Positions 1-8,396 are shown, numbered from the stretch's first letter. The stretch is DNA of 64,000 bases from Agrobacterium rosae (GCF_002915175.1 NZ_NXEJ01000008.1:717096-781095); one strand, 5' to 3'. Numbers and translations: made by a program. Notes: generated by a model from the sequence alone, not told the origin.

Positions 1-952
1 TAACTTCCGCGACCGCCTGAATGCGCAGCATGGCGCGGCTGCGGGAGATTTGCAGATGGCGGGCCAATTCATCTTGCGCACCGACCAGATCGCCAGCGAG
101 CAGACAGTCGAAAATGGCCAGGTGCTCCGGCAGAAACGGCTCTGTGTCGAACAATTCCATGGTCCAATGGTAGAGAAAATGGTGCGCTACCAACAAAGCC
201 TGGGGCAGGCTGATGGCCCGCATCAGTGATTCATTGCCGCAATATCCCAGCAGTTCGACGTGAAGCTGTTGTTCCAACGCATCCAGCGTGTGCCCTTCGA
301 TGGTGTCGATAGAGGCAATCGCATCCATGACGTTTCGGCGTAGCGTCTCAAGCAATCCGGCTGGCAGATTGGGAACGGCCTTTGCCAGAGCCAATGGCTC
401 CAATATCCAGCGAAGCTCATAGAGCTCTTCGATATGTTTTGCAGTCAGCGCGGGTGCGTACCAACGGCCGCTATCGTCCTTGCGCACGATACCACGCTGC
501 TGAAGGCGGGAAACGACATCGCGGGCAACGGTTCGGCTAACGCCGTAATGCTTTGCCAAAAGCGCTTCGTTGATGCGCCAACTGGCGAGGGACGTGCGGG
601 AAACGATCTCGATCTCTATGTCGGAATAAATGATTTCCCAGCTGGACTGGCTGTGGATGCGAGCATCTGTAGCTGAAATGGAAAGTGGCGCAACTATCTC
701 CAACGCTTTTGCTGGCAGCGATGTATGAGCGACGACATCATAACCCCGGGCTTCCGCTTTGCGCAGCAATTGCAACTGTTCAAGCTCAACAAGCGCTTTT
801 CTGGCGGGTGCTCGACTGATGCCGAAACGCTTGGCGATCATCGTCTCTGTAAGCCTCGTACCCTCTCCAATCACGCCGTTGAGGATATCGGCAGACAGGG
901 CCTCGCTGGCGCGGCGATAGAGTTTCAGGCCAATGCCCGTCGTGCCCTTCAT
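1..952 (-). CDS. GntR-family transcriptional regulator with two winged-helix-like segments, partial (3' end outside window)
   Basis: I translated this frame by hand on the minus strand. It is open from ATG at 952 to the left edge, 317 codons without a stop, so the C-terminus is missing. Residues 7-75 look like a GntR winged helix (LYRRASEALSADI, then TRLTETMIAKRFGISRAPAR). A second winged-helix-like segment follows at about residues 110-175 (ASWRINEALLAKHYGVSRTV), and then an FCD-like all-helical region (EELYELRWILEPLALAKA). Two DNA-binding-like segments before one FCD-like domain is unusual, since FadR-type proteins normally carry one. It diverges from the Ldh2-family dehydrogenase gene, which it probably regulates. 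The effector is unknown. Confidence 0.8.
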   Translation of the reverse strand, partial: MKGTTGIGLKLYRRASEALSADILNGVIGEGTRLTETMIAKRFGISRAPARKALVELEQLQLLRKAEARGYDVVAHTSLPAKALEIVAPLSISATDARIHSQSSWEIIYSDIEIEIVSRTSLASWRINEALLAKHYGVSRTVARDVVSRLQQRGIVRKDDSGRWYAPALTAKHIEELYELRWILEPLALAKAVPNLPAGLLETLRRNVMDAIASIDTIEGHTLDALEQQLHVELLGYCGNESLMRAISLPQALLVAHHFLYHWTMELFDTEPFLPEHLAIFDCLLAGDLVGAQDELARHLQISRSRAMLRIQAVAEV

Positions 953-1022
953 GAAAAATTGTCCCGCTCTGTTCCCACCGGCTTTGATGTTTTGACGCTT
1001 CAGGGATTGCACGACAAAATAT

Positions 1023-1043
1023 TTGTGTCTAGTGTATGCACAA
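1023..1043. promoter_or_regulatory. Candidate GntR operator, inverted repeat TTGTG-N11-CACAA
   Basis: In the 953-1087 divergent control region a 5-bp inverted repeat TTGTG/CACAA with an 11-bp spacer lies between the regulator start and the dehydrogenase. Position and symmetry fit an autoregulatory operator; assignment to the adjacent regulator is inference. Confidence 0.35.
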
Positions 1044-1087
1044 GACATTTTGATGGGAGGAGCCGAAATGTTTAAGGCAAGTGCGCT

Positions 1088-2134
1088 TTGAAAGTGCCGC
1101 TTTCCATTCTCGATCGCTTTTGTCGAGCCGTCTTTGCCGCTGCCGGTGCAAACACGGCAACGGCTGACGCGGCAAGCCGGGCGATGATGCATGGCACGCG
1201 ACATGGGGTGGACAGCCACGGTGTTCGTTTGCTGGATCACTACATCTCAGCGCTGGAGGGCGGCAGGATCAACCGCAGCCCCAACCTGAAACGGGTCGCA
1301 GGTTTTGGCGCGGTCGAAACGCTGGATGCTGATAATGCTCATGGAGCACTTTCGGCCTATACAGCTATGGATCGCGCTACCAAGATTGCTGAAACATTCG
1401 GCATTGGTGCGGTTGCCATCCGCAACACGTCGCATTTCGGACCAGCAGGCGCTTACTCGTTTGAGGCTGCCAAAAAAGGCTTCATCGGTATCACCTTCTG
1501 CAATTCCGATAGTTTCGTGCGCCTCCACGATGGCGCGACTCGTTTCCATGGCACCAATCCCATTTCGGTTGGCGTACCAGTTGCGGGTGAAAATCCATGG
1601 CTGCTCGATATGGCGACCAGTTCCATTCCCTACAATCGCGTGCTGCTCTATCGCAGCCTTGGCCAGGCTTTGCCGCAAGCCACAGCATCGGATGCGGGCG
1701 GGCACGATACGCTTGATGCCGACGCCGCAGACATGTTGGCCCCTTTGGGTGGTGAGTTCGGTTTCAAGGGTGCAGCGCTTGCAGGGGTGGCGGAAATTTT
1801 CAGTGCAGTGCTGACCGGCATGAAGTTGAGCTTCGACATTCCACCCATGGGTGGGCCAGATTTTTCGAAGCCGCGGGGTTTGGGTGCGTTCGTTCTGGCT
1901 CTCAAACCTGAAGCTTTCGTTGAAAAGGAAATCTTTGACGAGGGGATGCAGCGCTATCTGCATGCCTTGCGTAGTTCTGCAGCCAGACAAGATTGCCATG
2001 TCATGGCACCCGGTGACCGGGAATGGGCGGTGGCGGCTGAACGAGAAGAGACCGGTGTGCTGATCGACCCTGCCACCCGTGACGCCTTTCTTGCATTGGG
2101 TAAGCGTTTTGGCGTGAGGGTGCTAGGAGAGTGA
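1088..2134 (+). CDS. Ldh2/malate dehydrogenase-family NAD(P)-dependent 2-oxoacid reductase
   Basis: The 348-residue product has Ldh2-family landmarks: HGVDSHGV near residue 40, NTSHFGPAG near 115 (family catalytic His), HGTNP near 155 and LGGEFGFKG near 225. The family (YiaK 2,3-diketogulonate reductase, AllD, delta1-piperideine-2-carboxylate reductase, malate/lactate dehydrogenases) reduces 2-oxo or imino acids with NAD(P)H in the cytoplasm. The start is unclear. TTG 1088 and GTG 1094 are in frame, but the good GGGAGGA ribosome site at 1055-1062 instead serves an ATG at 1068 that opens a 7-codon reading frame ending on the TTG. The neighbouring sugar-acid operon suggests a keto-aldonate substrate, but this gene is separate from that operon. 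Confidence 0.8.
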   Translation: MKVPLSILDRFCRAVFAAAGANTATADAASRAMMHGTRHGVDSHGVRLLDHYISALEGGRINRSPNLKRVAGFGAVETLDADNAHGALSAYTAMDRATKIAETFGIGAVAIRNTSHFGPAGAYSFEAAKKGFIGITFCNSDSFVRLHDGATRFHGTNPISVGVPVAGENPWLLDMATSSIPYNRVLLYRSLGQALPQATASDAGGHDTLDADAADMLAPLGGEFGFKGAALAGVAEIFSAVLTGMKLSFDIPPMGGPDFSKPRGLGAFVLALKPEAFVEKEIFDEGMQRYLHALRSSAARQDCHVMAPGDREWAVAAEREETGVLIDPATRDAFLALGKRFGVRVLGE

Positions 2135-2170
2135 ATTCTCGAGGGATATTAACAATCTTTAATTTGCCGG

Positions 2171-2199
2171 TTGACTTGATGATTTTATCCGCTCTAAAT
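2171..2199 (+). promoter_or_regulatory. Candidate sigma70 promoter of the sugar-acid operon
   Basis: TTGACT at 2171-2176 is followed after 17 bp by CTAAAT at 2194-2199. The -35 is good and the -10 poor. It lies just upstream of the inverted repeat at 2206-2224 and about 60 bp before the GntR gene. Confidence 0.4.
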
Positions 2200-2205
2200 G
2201 GAAAC

Positions 2206-2224
2206 TGGTAAGGCCACTTTACCA
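2206..2224. promoter_or_regulatory. Candidate operator, TGGTAA-N7-TTACCA
   Basis: A perfect 6-bp inverted repeat sits between the candidate -10 and the start of the FadR-type regulator. TGGT...ACCA half-sites are typical of FCD-domain GntR regulators of hexuronate genes (UxuR/ExuR). Repression and autoregulation are inferred from position. Confidence 0.55.
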
Positions 2225-2259
2225 AACCGCATTCGGGATAATGCGTCGGGAGGGTTCAC

Positions 2260-2961
2260 ATGTTTGTCGCTTTGGAGCCGCGACGCCTGCATAGACAGGT
2301 CGCGGACCAGATACGTGCGCTCATCGAAGCGGGAGAGATTGCCCTGGGAGCAAAGCTCCCAGCCGAGCGCGACCTTGCCGAGAGATTTGCCGTGTCGCGA
2401 CCGACCGTGCGCGAAGCTTTGATCGTTCTGGAAGTGGAAGGATATGTTCAGATTCGAATGGGATCCGGCGTCTATGTCAGCCAGCGTCCACATCTGGTGC
2501 CGCCTATTTTGCCGGTCGATGAGAGCGACGGACCGTTTGAAATCCTTCAGGCCCGAAGCATTATCGAAAGTGCAATTGCCGAGGAAGCTGCAAGACTTGC
2601 GACCCCCGAGCACATCGTTGCTCTGGATGATGCCATCAGCCGTATGGAAAGCGCGATAGGGGATCCGGTCAAGATGCTCGTCCACGACCGTGCCTTTCAT
2701 ACTGCGATTACCGACATTATCGGTAACGCCACGCTTCATAATTTTACCGGCCATATCTTCGACCGGCGCATGACGCCCTATTTCGAACGGCTGGCGGCGC
2801 ACTTTGAAGGGCCGCATACGTGGCGCGCAGCGCTCGAGGAGCACACGGTCATACGCAACGCGATTGCAGCCAATGATGCCAACGGCGCGCGCGACGCAAT
2901 GCGACGGCATTTGAAGCTGTCGCAGAAGAGATTTTCCGAAAGCTTTGGTGAGGAGCCGTAG
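2260..2961 (+). CDS. FadR-subfamily GntR regulator of the sugar-acid operon
   Basis: This 233-residue protein has an N-terminal winged helix (residues 8-75: LHRQVADQIRALI, LPAERDLAERFAVSRPTVREAL, GSGVYV) and a C-terminal FCD ligand domain (about 90-225) with metal/ligand His candidates in HDRAFHTAI and RRHL. ATG 2260 follows a GGGAGGG ribosome site. It resembles UxuR/ExuR-type repressors that respond to hexuronates or aldonates. It is the first gene of the downstream TRAP transporter and dehydrogenase genes on the same strand, and the inverted repeat 36 bp upstream is a good candidate for its own operator. The true effector, perhaps mannonate, fructuronate or gulonate, cannot be read from sequence. 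Confidence 0.88.
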   Translation: MFVALEPRRLHRQVADQIRALIEAGEIALGAKLPAERDLAERFAVSRPTVREALIVLEVEGYVQIRMGSGVYVSQRPHLVPPILPVDESDGPFEILQARSIIESAIAEEAARLATPEHIVALDDAISRMESAIGDPVKMLVHDRAFHTAITDIIGNATLHNFTGHIFDRRMTPYFERLAAHFEGPHTWRAALEEHTVIRNAIAANDANGARDAMRRHLKLSQKRFSESFGEEP

Positions 2962-3038
2962 GAGAGCGATGGTTCCGTCAGGAGAGAGGGCGGGACTTGG
3001 ACGACAGACATCTGATTTCAATCCGGGAGGGAAACCAA

Positions 3039-4013
3039 ATGATATCAAGATTGACAACATTGCTTGGTGCAACGGCCATGGTCGTGGCATCCGCATTCGC
3101 AGCGCAAGCACAGACCGCTCTCAAATGGGCGCATGTCTATGAGACGACCGAGCCGTTCCACACGGAATCCGTATGGGCCGCCAAGGAAATCGAAAAACGT
3201 ACCGAAGGCCGATACAAGATCGACGTCTTCCCCGCATCGCAGCTGGGTAAAGAGGCCGACATCAACCAGGGCCTGAAGCTGGGAACGGTCGATATCATCA
3301 TTTCCGGCTCCAGCTTTGCGGCGCGTGATTTCAAGCCTATTGGCGTAACCTACTTTCCCTACATCTTTCGGGATCCAGAGCATCTGATCGCCTATACCAA
3401 AAGCGACGTCTTCAAGCGCTTGGCGAAAGGCTATGCTGACAAGACAGGTAACATCATAGCGGCGGTCAGCTATTACGGTACGCGTCACACCACATCCAAT
3501 CGACCCATCGAAAAATGTGCTGATCTGGCCGGCGTGAAAATGCGCGTTCCGGATGTTCCAGCCTACCTCGCCATGCCGCGTGCCTGCGGTGCCAACACCA
3601 CGCCGATTGCTTTTGCCGAAGTGTATCTTGCACTCCAGAACGGAACCGTCGATGCCCAGGAAAATCCACTGACGACCATCGAAGCGAAGAAGTTCTTCGA
3701 AGTGCAGAAGAACATCGTTTTGACCGGCCACATCGTCGACCATCTCAACACGTTGATTTCCAAGAGCCGTTGGGCAAGCCTTTCCGACGAGGACAAGAAG
3801 ATTTTTGTCGATGTCATGCAGGAAGCAGCAACCAAGACCACCAAGATCATCGAAGAGCGTGAAAACGCGCTGGTCGATGAATTCAAGAAACGTGGCCTGA
3901 CGGTCACGGAAGTCGATAAGGCAGACTTCGAGAAGAACGTGGTCGAGAAAGTGAAGTTCGAAGACTTCGGTTACGAAAAGTCCGATTGGGAAGCCATTCG
4001 CGCCATCAAGTAA
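3039..4013 (+). CDS. TRAP transporter substrate-binding protein (DctP family)
   Basis: The 324-residue periplasmic solute receptor has a Sec signal peptide (residues 1-23, cleavage near AQA-QT). Start ATG 3039 is chosen because GGGAGGG lies 8 bp upstream. DctP features include KWAHVYETTEPFHTESV at the mature N-terminus, QLGKEADINQGLKLGTVDI and the GVKMRVPD segment, whose Arg normally binds the substrate carboxylate. VDAQENP follows. Together with the DctQ and DctM genes downstream it should import an acidic sugar such as a hexuronate or aldonate. A hairpin just after the gene may keep its mRNA more abundant than that of the membrane subunits. Confidence 0.92.
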   Translation: MISRLTTLLGATAMVVASAFAAQAQTALKWAHVYETTEPFHTESVWAAKEIEKRTEGRYKIDVFPASQLGKEADINQGLKLGTVDIIISGSSFAARDFKPIGVTYFPYIFRDPEHLIAYTKSDVFKRLAKGYADKTGNIIAAVSYYGTRHTTSNRPIEKCADLAGVKMRVPDVPAYLAMPRACGANTTPIAFAEVYLALQNGTVDAQENPLTTIEAKKFFEVQKNIVLTGHIVDHLNTLISKSRWASLSDEDKKIFVDVMQEAATKTTKIIEERENALVDEFKKRGLTVTEVDKADFEKNVVEKVKFEDFGYEKSDWEAIRAIK

Positions 4014-4022
4014 CACCGTCTC

Positions 4023-4048
4023 CGGCGCGGCAGTCACAAGCTGCGCCG
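4023..4048 (+). other. Intercistronic hairpin after dctP-like gene
   Basis: CGGCGC (4023-4028) pairs with GCGCCG (4043-4048) across a loop that can itself pair GCAG with CTGC. A pyrimidine-rich stretch follows. It may stabilise the upstream message or cause partial termination so that the binding protein is made in excess. Confidence 0.5.
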
Positions 4049-4076
4049 TCCTTCTCTTTTCAGTTGGGACAATGCA

Positions 4077-4649
4077 ATGTCGCAGGAAATTCACACTCAG
4101 GTCACCCCTGAGGAACTTGCCCATACGTTTGACGAAGCACCACTGGACGTTGATCTCTCGGTTTATTCCTTCGAAGACTGGCTCACGCTTGCCTTGTTCT
4201 GGATGATGACCGCCTGCGTCTTCCTGCAATTTTTCACACGCTACGTGCTGAACGATAGCTATGCCTGGACGGAAGAAATCGCGGTCAACTGCTTGATCGG
4301 CGTGGTCTTCATGGGGTCTGTCATGTGCGTGCGCATGTCGCGCCACATTCAGGTGGATGTTCTCTACCATTATCTGCCGCCAAACCTCACGCGGGTCATG
4401 TCGCTGACCGTGGATGTGCTGCGGATCGGCTTCTTCGGCTACATGTCGTGGCTGATGTGGCGTTATCTGGAAATCGTCGCAGATGAGGAAATGGTTACGG
4501 TTGCGCTGCCACGCAGTCTGGTTTTCTACACCGTCTTTGCTGCTTTCGTCCTGATGTTCCTGCGGTCCATTCAGGTGTTCGTTGCCAATCTTCGCCGTGG
4601 TTACTCCGTTCTGGAGCGGCCTGAAGAGTTCCAGAGCGCGGGAGATTGA
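4077..4649 (+). CDS. TRAP transporter small permease (DctQ family)
   Basis: This is a 190-residue inner-membrane protein with four hydrophobic segments (about residues 35-55, 70-90, 110-130, 145-165) and the usual DctQ features: aromatic-rich FFTRYVLNDSYAWTEEIAV and RMSRHIQVD. It partners with the large DctM permease encoded 4 bp downstream, the standard TRAP order. The N-terminus is acidic and longer than average (about 30 residues before the first helix). Confidence 0.92.
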   Translation: MSQEIHTQVTPEELAHTFDEAPLDVDLSVYSFEDWLTLALFWMMTACVFLQFFTRYVLNDSYAWTEEIAVNCLIGVVFMGSVMCVRMSRHIQVDVLYHYLPPNLTRVMSLTVDVLRIGFFGYMSWLMWRYLEIVADEEMVTVALPRSLVFYTVFAAFVLMFLRSIQVFVANLRRGYSVLERPEEFQSAGD

Positions 4650-4653
4650 TGCC

Positions 4654-6060
4654 ATGTTGCTGTTGATAGGTTCCTTTCTCGTCTTGATGGTCATCGGTCT
4701 GCCGGTCGCCATTTCCATGGCCGTATCGTCACTGGCCTATATTCTCTTTTACAATGTCGCCCCTGACATCATCGCCGCGCAGCGCATGATTGCCGGTGTC
4801 GAAAGTTTTCCGCTGCTTGCCGTGCCGTTCTTCATTTTGGCGGGCAATCTCATGAACAGCGCCGGCGTCACGGGCCGCATCTATTCCTTTGCCGTTGCCC
4901 TTGTCGGCTGGATGAAGGGTGGACTTGCCCAGGTCAACATCATCGGTTCGGTGATTTTCTCCGGCATGTCGGGTACGGCTCTTGCCGATGCCGCCGGTAT
5001 CGGCACCATCGAAATCAAAGCGATGAAGGACCACGGTTATCCGGTGGAGGCGGCCGTTGGCGTTACCGCCGCATCCGCCACGCTGGGGCCGATCTTCCCG
5101 CCGTCCTTGCCCTTCGTGATCTATGGCATGATGGCCAATGTCTCCATCGGTGCTCTTTTCATGGCAGGCATCGTTCCCGGCGTGGTCATGACTCTGCTGA
5201 TGATGATCACGGTTACTGTCTTCGCCTATGTCAAGAACTGGGGCTCGGACACACCGTTCAGCCTGCGCACCATCTTCGGCGCATCGCTTGAAGTTCTGGT
5301 CGTCATGCTGGTGCCGATCGGGATCTATGTGCTGACCATGTTCGGCATGTCACTCAACCTCGCCATCTTCATCGTTCTGGCCATCCTGATTGCCTGTGAC
5401 TGGTATTTCGACTTCTCCGCCGTCATGGCGCTGATGACGCCGGTCATTCTCATCGGTGGCATGACGATGGGCTGGTTCACGCCGACCGAAGCGGCTGTCG
5501 CAGCCGTGTTATGGTCGCTGTTTCTGGGTCTTGTCCGCTATCGGACCATGACGATGAAGTCGCTGGCCAAAGCCACATTCGACACGATCGAGACGACTGC
5601 CGCCGTTCTGTTCATCGTCGCGGCCGCGTCTGTCTTTGCATGGCTGTTGACGGTCAGTCAGGCGGCGCAGCTTCTCTCCACGGCCATTCTGACGCTGACG
5701 GACAGCAAGTGGATATTCCTGATCCTTGTCAATATCCTCATGCTTTTTGTCGGCTGCTTCCTGGATACGATTGCGGCAATCACCATCCTCGTGCCGATCC
5801 TTCTGCCGCTGGTGCTGCAGTTCGATATCGATCCGGTGCATTTCGGTCTGATCATGACGCTGAACCTGATGATCGGTCTTCTGCATCCGCCCCTTGGCAT
5901 GGTGTTGTTCGTGCTATCGCGTGTCGCCAAACTGTCGGTGGAGCGAACGACGATGGCCATTCTGCCGTGGCTTGTACCTCTGTTCGTCGCGCTTATTCTC
6001 ATTACCTTCATTCCGGCGATTACCCTGTGGTTGCCAACGGAGATGGGACTTATCCGCTAA
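4654..6060 (+). CDS. TRAP transporter large permease (DctM family)
   Basis: The 468-residue ion-coupled permease has about 12 transmembrane helices. DctM signatures are visible: FPLLAVPFFILAGNLMNSAG, FSGMSGTALADAAGIG, ATLGPIFPPSLPFVIYG and GWFTPTEAAVAAV. ATG 4654 is preferred over an in-frame start 72 bp upstream because GGGAGA precedes it and it leaves a 4-bp gap after dctQ. The protein works with the DctP and DctQ products, presumably sodium-driven. A strong hairpin separates it from the enzyme genes downstream. Confidence 0.93.
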   Translation: MLLLIGSFLVLMVIGLPVAISMAVSSLAYILFYNVAPDIIAAQRMIAGVESFPLLAVPFFILAGNLMNSAGVTGRIYSFAVALVGWMKGGLAQVNIIGSVIFSGMSGTALADAAGIGTIEIKAMKDHGYPVEAAVGVTAASATLGPIFPPSLPFVIYGMMANVSIGALFMAGIVPGVVMTLLMMITVTVFAYVKNWGSDTPFSLRTIFGASLEVLVVMLVPIGIYVLTMFGMSLNLAIFIVLAILIACDWYFDFSAVMALMTPVILIGGMTMGWFTPTEAAVAAVLWSLFLGLVRYRTMTMKSLAKATFDTIETTAAVLFIVAAASVFAWLLTVSQAAQLLSTAILTLTDSKWIFLILVNILMLFVGCFLDTIAAITILVPILLPLVLQFDIDPVHFGLIMTLNLMIGLLHPPLGMVLFVLSRVAKLSVERTTMAILPWLVPLFVALILITFIPAITLWLPTEMGLIR

Positions 6061-6067
6061 GACAACC

Positions 6068-6094
6068 ACGCCCGCGCACCTGCTGCGCGGGCGT
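6068..6094 (+). other. Perfect 11-bp stem hairpin between transporter and enzyme genes
   Basis: ACGCCCGCGCA (6068-6078) and TGCGCGGGCGT (6084-6094) form an uninterrupted 11-bp stem with a CCTGC loop. There is no long T run after it, so it looks like an mRNA-stabilising or partial-termination element separating dctM from the dehydrogenase gene. Confidence 0.65.
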
Positions 6095-6126
6095 TCCTTC
6101 CCCTTTGCATGATAGAAAGCAAACGC

Positions 6127-7176
6127 ATGCTCACTCGCGTGGCGCGTCTTTACGGCAAACAATCCATCAAGGTCGAAACCCAGAATGTGCCCCAGCCCGG
6201 CCCCGGCGAAGTGCTGCTGCGCATGGCGGCTGGCGGCATCTGCGGCTCCGATCTGCATTATTATCAGGATGGCGGCTTTGGCCCCGTTCAGGTCCGTGAA
6301 CCGATTATCTCAGGTCATGAGGCATCCGGTTATGTGGAAAAGCTGGGGGAAGGCGTCAGTGCCTTGGCGATTGGCGCGCTGGTCGCCGTCAATCCCTCCC
6401 AGCCCTGCGGCAACTGCCACTATTGCAACATCGATCAGCCGATCCATTGCCTCGACATGCGCTTCATGGGCAGCGCCATGCGCCTTCCGCATGAACAAGG
6501 CATGTTTCGCGACTGGCTGGTCGTGCCTGCACAGCAATGCTTCGCTTTTGATGCCCACACGACACCCGCAGAAGCCGCTTGCGCCGAACCTATGGCCGTC
6601 TGCCTGCATGCGGTCGCGCAGGCTGGTGATCTGGCTGGGAAGCATGTTCTTATCACCGGTGCCGGACCAATCGGATTGCTGACGGTCGCCGCAGTCAAGC
6701 ATGCTGGGGCCGGTGAAATCGTCGTGACCGATCTGGCCGATGCCGCCCTGTCGCGTGCACCTGCCATGGGCGCAGACCGCACGATCAATGTCGCATCCAA
6801 CGCCGATAGCCTTACACCCTATCAGGAGGGCAAAGGTACATTCGATGTCGTGTTCGATTGCTCTGCCGCAGGCCCGGCACTGCGCGCCGCTTTCGCCTGC
6901 ATCAAGCCACGAGGTACCCTTGTGCAGGTTGGCGTGACGGGCGATGTGACCATTCCGCTCAACGCTCTCGTCGGCAAGGAAATCGTCTGGCGCGGGTCAC
7001 AGCGGTTCGACCGGGAGTTCGGTGACGCCGTAAGACTGATTTCGTCGCGAGCCATCGATGTGCGCCCGATCATCTCCCATGAGTTTCCGCTGGAGCGCGC
7101 AGTCGAAGCCTTCGAGCAGGCAGGCGACCGTTCAGTTGCTTGCAAGGTACAGATCACGTTCGGCCAAGACCATTGA
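6127..7176 (+). CDS. Zinc-dependent L-idonate/L-gulonate 5-dehydrogenase-type medium-chain dehydrogenase
   Basis: A 349-residue member of the zinc alcohol dehydrogenase superfamily. Catalytic zinc ligands are Cys39 (GGICGSD) and His64-Glu65 (SGHEASG). A four-Cys structural zinc lobe follows (NPSQPCGNCHYCN...HC), then a Rossmann motif GAGPIG near 175. GGICGSDLHYYQDGGFG matches the L-idonate 5-dehydrogenase group, which also includes L-gulonate 5-dehydrogenases yielding D-fructuronate. ATG 6127 is favoured over ATG 6109 because family similarity begins there and GAAAG is nearby; neither site has a strong ribosome site. It is followed by UxuA and UxuB, so its product probably enters the mannonate branch. 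Confidence 0.85.
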   Translation: MLTRVARLYGKQSIKVETQNVPQPGPGEVLLRMAAGGICGSDLHYYQDGGFGPVQVREPIISGHEASGYVEKLGEGVSALAIGALVAVNPSQPCGNCHYCNIDQPIHCLDMRFMGSAMRLPHEQGMFRDWLVVPAQQCFAFDAHTTPAEAACAEPMAVCLHAVAQAGDLAGKHVLITGAGPIGLLTVAAVKHAGAGEIVVTDLADAALSRAPAMGADRTINVASNADSLTPYQEGKGTFDVVFDCSAAGPALRAAFACIKPRGTLVQVGVTGDVTIPLNALVGKEIVWRGSQRFDREFGDAVRLISSRAIDVRPIISHEFPLERAVEAFEQAGDRSVACKVQITFGQDH

Positions 7177-7194
7177 TTTTTTGAGGACTTAACG

Positions 7195-8391
7195 ATGAAA
7201 CATACATGGCGCTGGTTTGGACCGGTGGACAAGGTAACGGTCAGGGACGCCGCTCAAGCCGGTGCAGAGGGCATTGTCAGCGCGCTGCATCACATTGAAA
7301 CCGGTGCCGTCTGGCCTGTCGATGAAATTGCCAAGCGCCACGACGCCATCAAGGCGGGCGGTCTTTACTGGGACGTTGTCGAAAGCGTTCCGGTTTCCGA
7401 AGATATCAAGACCCAGACGGGAGACTGGAAATCCCACATCGCCAATTGGCAGGAAACGTTGCGCCGCTTGTCGGCCAGCGGCATCCGCACCGTTTGCTAC
7501 AACTTCATGCCGGTTCTGGACTGGACGCGGACCGATCTGCGCTGGGAAACACGCCATGGCGCAAAAGCCATGCGGTTCGATCTGACCGATTTCGCTGCTT
7601 TCGACATCCACATCCTCAAACGTCCGGATGCCAAGGCGGATTACCCGGATTGGCTGGTGGAGGAGGCCGCCAAACGCTTTTCCGAGATGCCCGATACGAA
7701 GATCATCGCTCTCGGGCTCAATATCGGCGCTGGTCTTCCCGGTTCGGCGGATGGCTACACGCTGGACCAGCTTCTGGCAAAATTGCGGACCTATCAGGGT
7801 GTGGATCGTCTGAGGCTGCAAGCCAATCTGGTGGATTTTCTATCTGAGGTCGTGCCTGTCGCAGAAGAGGTGGGGATCAATATCTGCGCGCATGGCGATG
7901 ATCCGCCTTGGCCGCTGCTGGGCTTGCCGCGCATTCTCTCAACGCAGGCCGATTACGCGTATATGCTGGGGCAGGTGGGTAGTCGCGCAAACGGTGTCAC
8001 TCTGTGTACCGGCTCTCTCGGTGCGCATAAGGATAACGACCTGCCGCTGATCGCCAAGTCCTTTGCCGACCGCATCCATTTCGTCCACTTGCGCAACGTG
8101 ACGCGTGATACCGATACCGTACCTTGCTCATTTTTCGAGGATGAGCATCTTGAGGGGGCTACCGATATGGTCGCCGTTATCGCAGCGTTGCTGGACGAGG
8201 AAAAGCGCAGACGGGCGGAAGGTCGCGACGACCATCGCATCGCCATGCGCCCGGATCACGGACAGGAAATCCTGGATGACCTGACGCGTGGCGCACAGCC
8301 CGGTTATCCAGCTATCGGCCGCCTGAAGGGTCTGGCCGAACTGCGCGGAATAGAGCGTGCTCTTCTTCATCCACAATACGGTCGAGTATAG
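7195..8391 (+). CDS. uxuA: D-mannonate dehydratase
   Basis: This 398-residue protein matches UxuA throughout: N-terminal WRWFGPVDKVTVRDAAQAGAEGIVSALHH, then NICAHGDDPPWPLLGLPRI, LCTGSLGAHKDND and HFVHLRNV, and C-terminal MRPDHGQEILDD. UxuA converts D-mannonate to 2-keto-3-deoxy-D-gluconate in a TIM-barrel active site with divalent metal; the His, Cys and Asp residues of these motifs bind metal and substrate. It starts 18 bp after the dehydrogenase and ends 5 bp before uxuB, so all three enzyme genes are one transcription unit. No hexuronate isomerase (UxaC) gene is present. Confidence 0.95.
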   Translation: MKHTWRWFGPVDKVTVRDAAQAGAEGIVSALHHIETGAVWPVDEIAKRHDAIKAGGLYWDVVESVPVSEDIKTQTGDWKSHIANWQETLRRLSASGIRTVCYNFMPVLDWTRTDLRWETRHGAKAMRFDLTDFAAFDIHILKRPDAKADYPDWLVEEAAKRFSEMPDTKIIALGLNIGAGLPGSADGYTLDQLLAKLRTYQGVDRLRLQANLVDFLSEVVPVAEEVGINICAHGDDPPWPLLGLPRILSTQADYAYMLGQVGSRANGVTLCTGSLGAHKDNDLPLIAKSFADRIHFVHLRNVTRDTDTVPCSFFEDEHLEGATDMVAVIAALLDEEKRRRAEGRDDHRIAMRPDHGQEILDDLTRGAQPGYPAIGRLKGLAELRGIERALLHPQYGRV

Positions 8392-8396
8392 TAGCC

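Noticed and set aside
434-1075. Plus-strand reading frames in the first kilobase
   Set aside because: They lie antisense to a continuous minus-strand GntR frame with clear winged-helix and FCD-like motifs.
1247-1999. 250-codon minus-strand frame opposite the Ldh2 dehydrogenase
   Set aside because: No family features and fully antisense to a well-supported gene; low-stop shadow frame of GC-rich DNA.
3045-4718. 557-codon minus-strand frame opposite the TRAP genes
   Set aside because: Antisense to dctP and dctQ; composition rich in His, Arg and Asp as in shadow frames, no recognisable domain.
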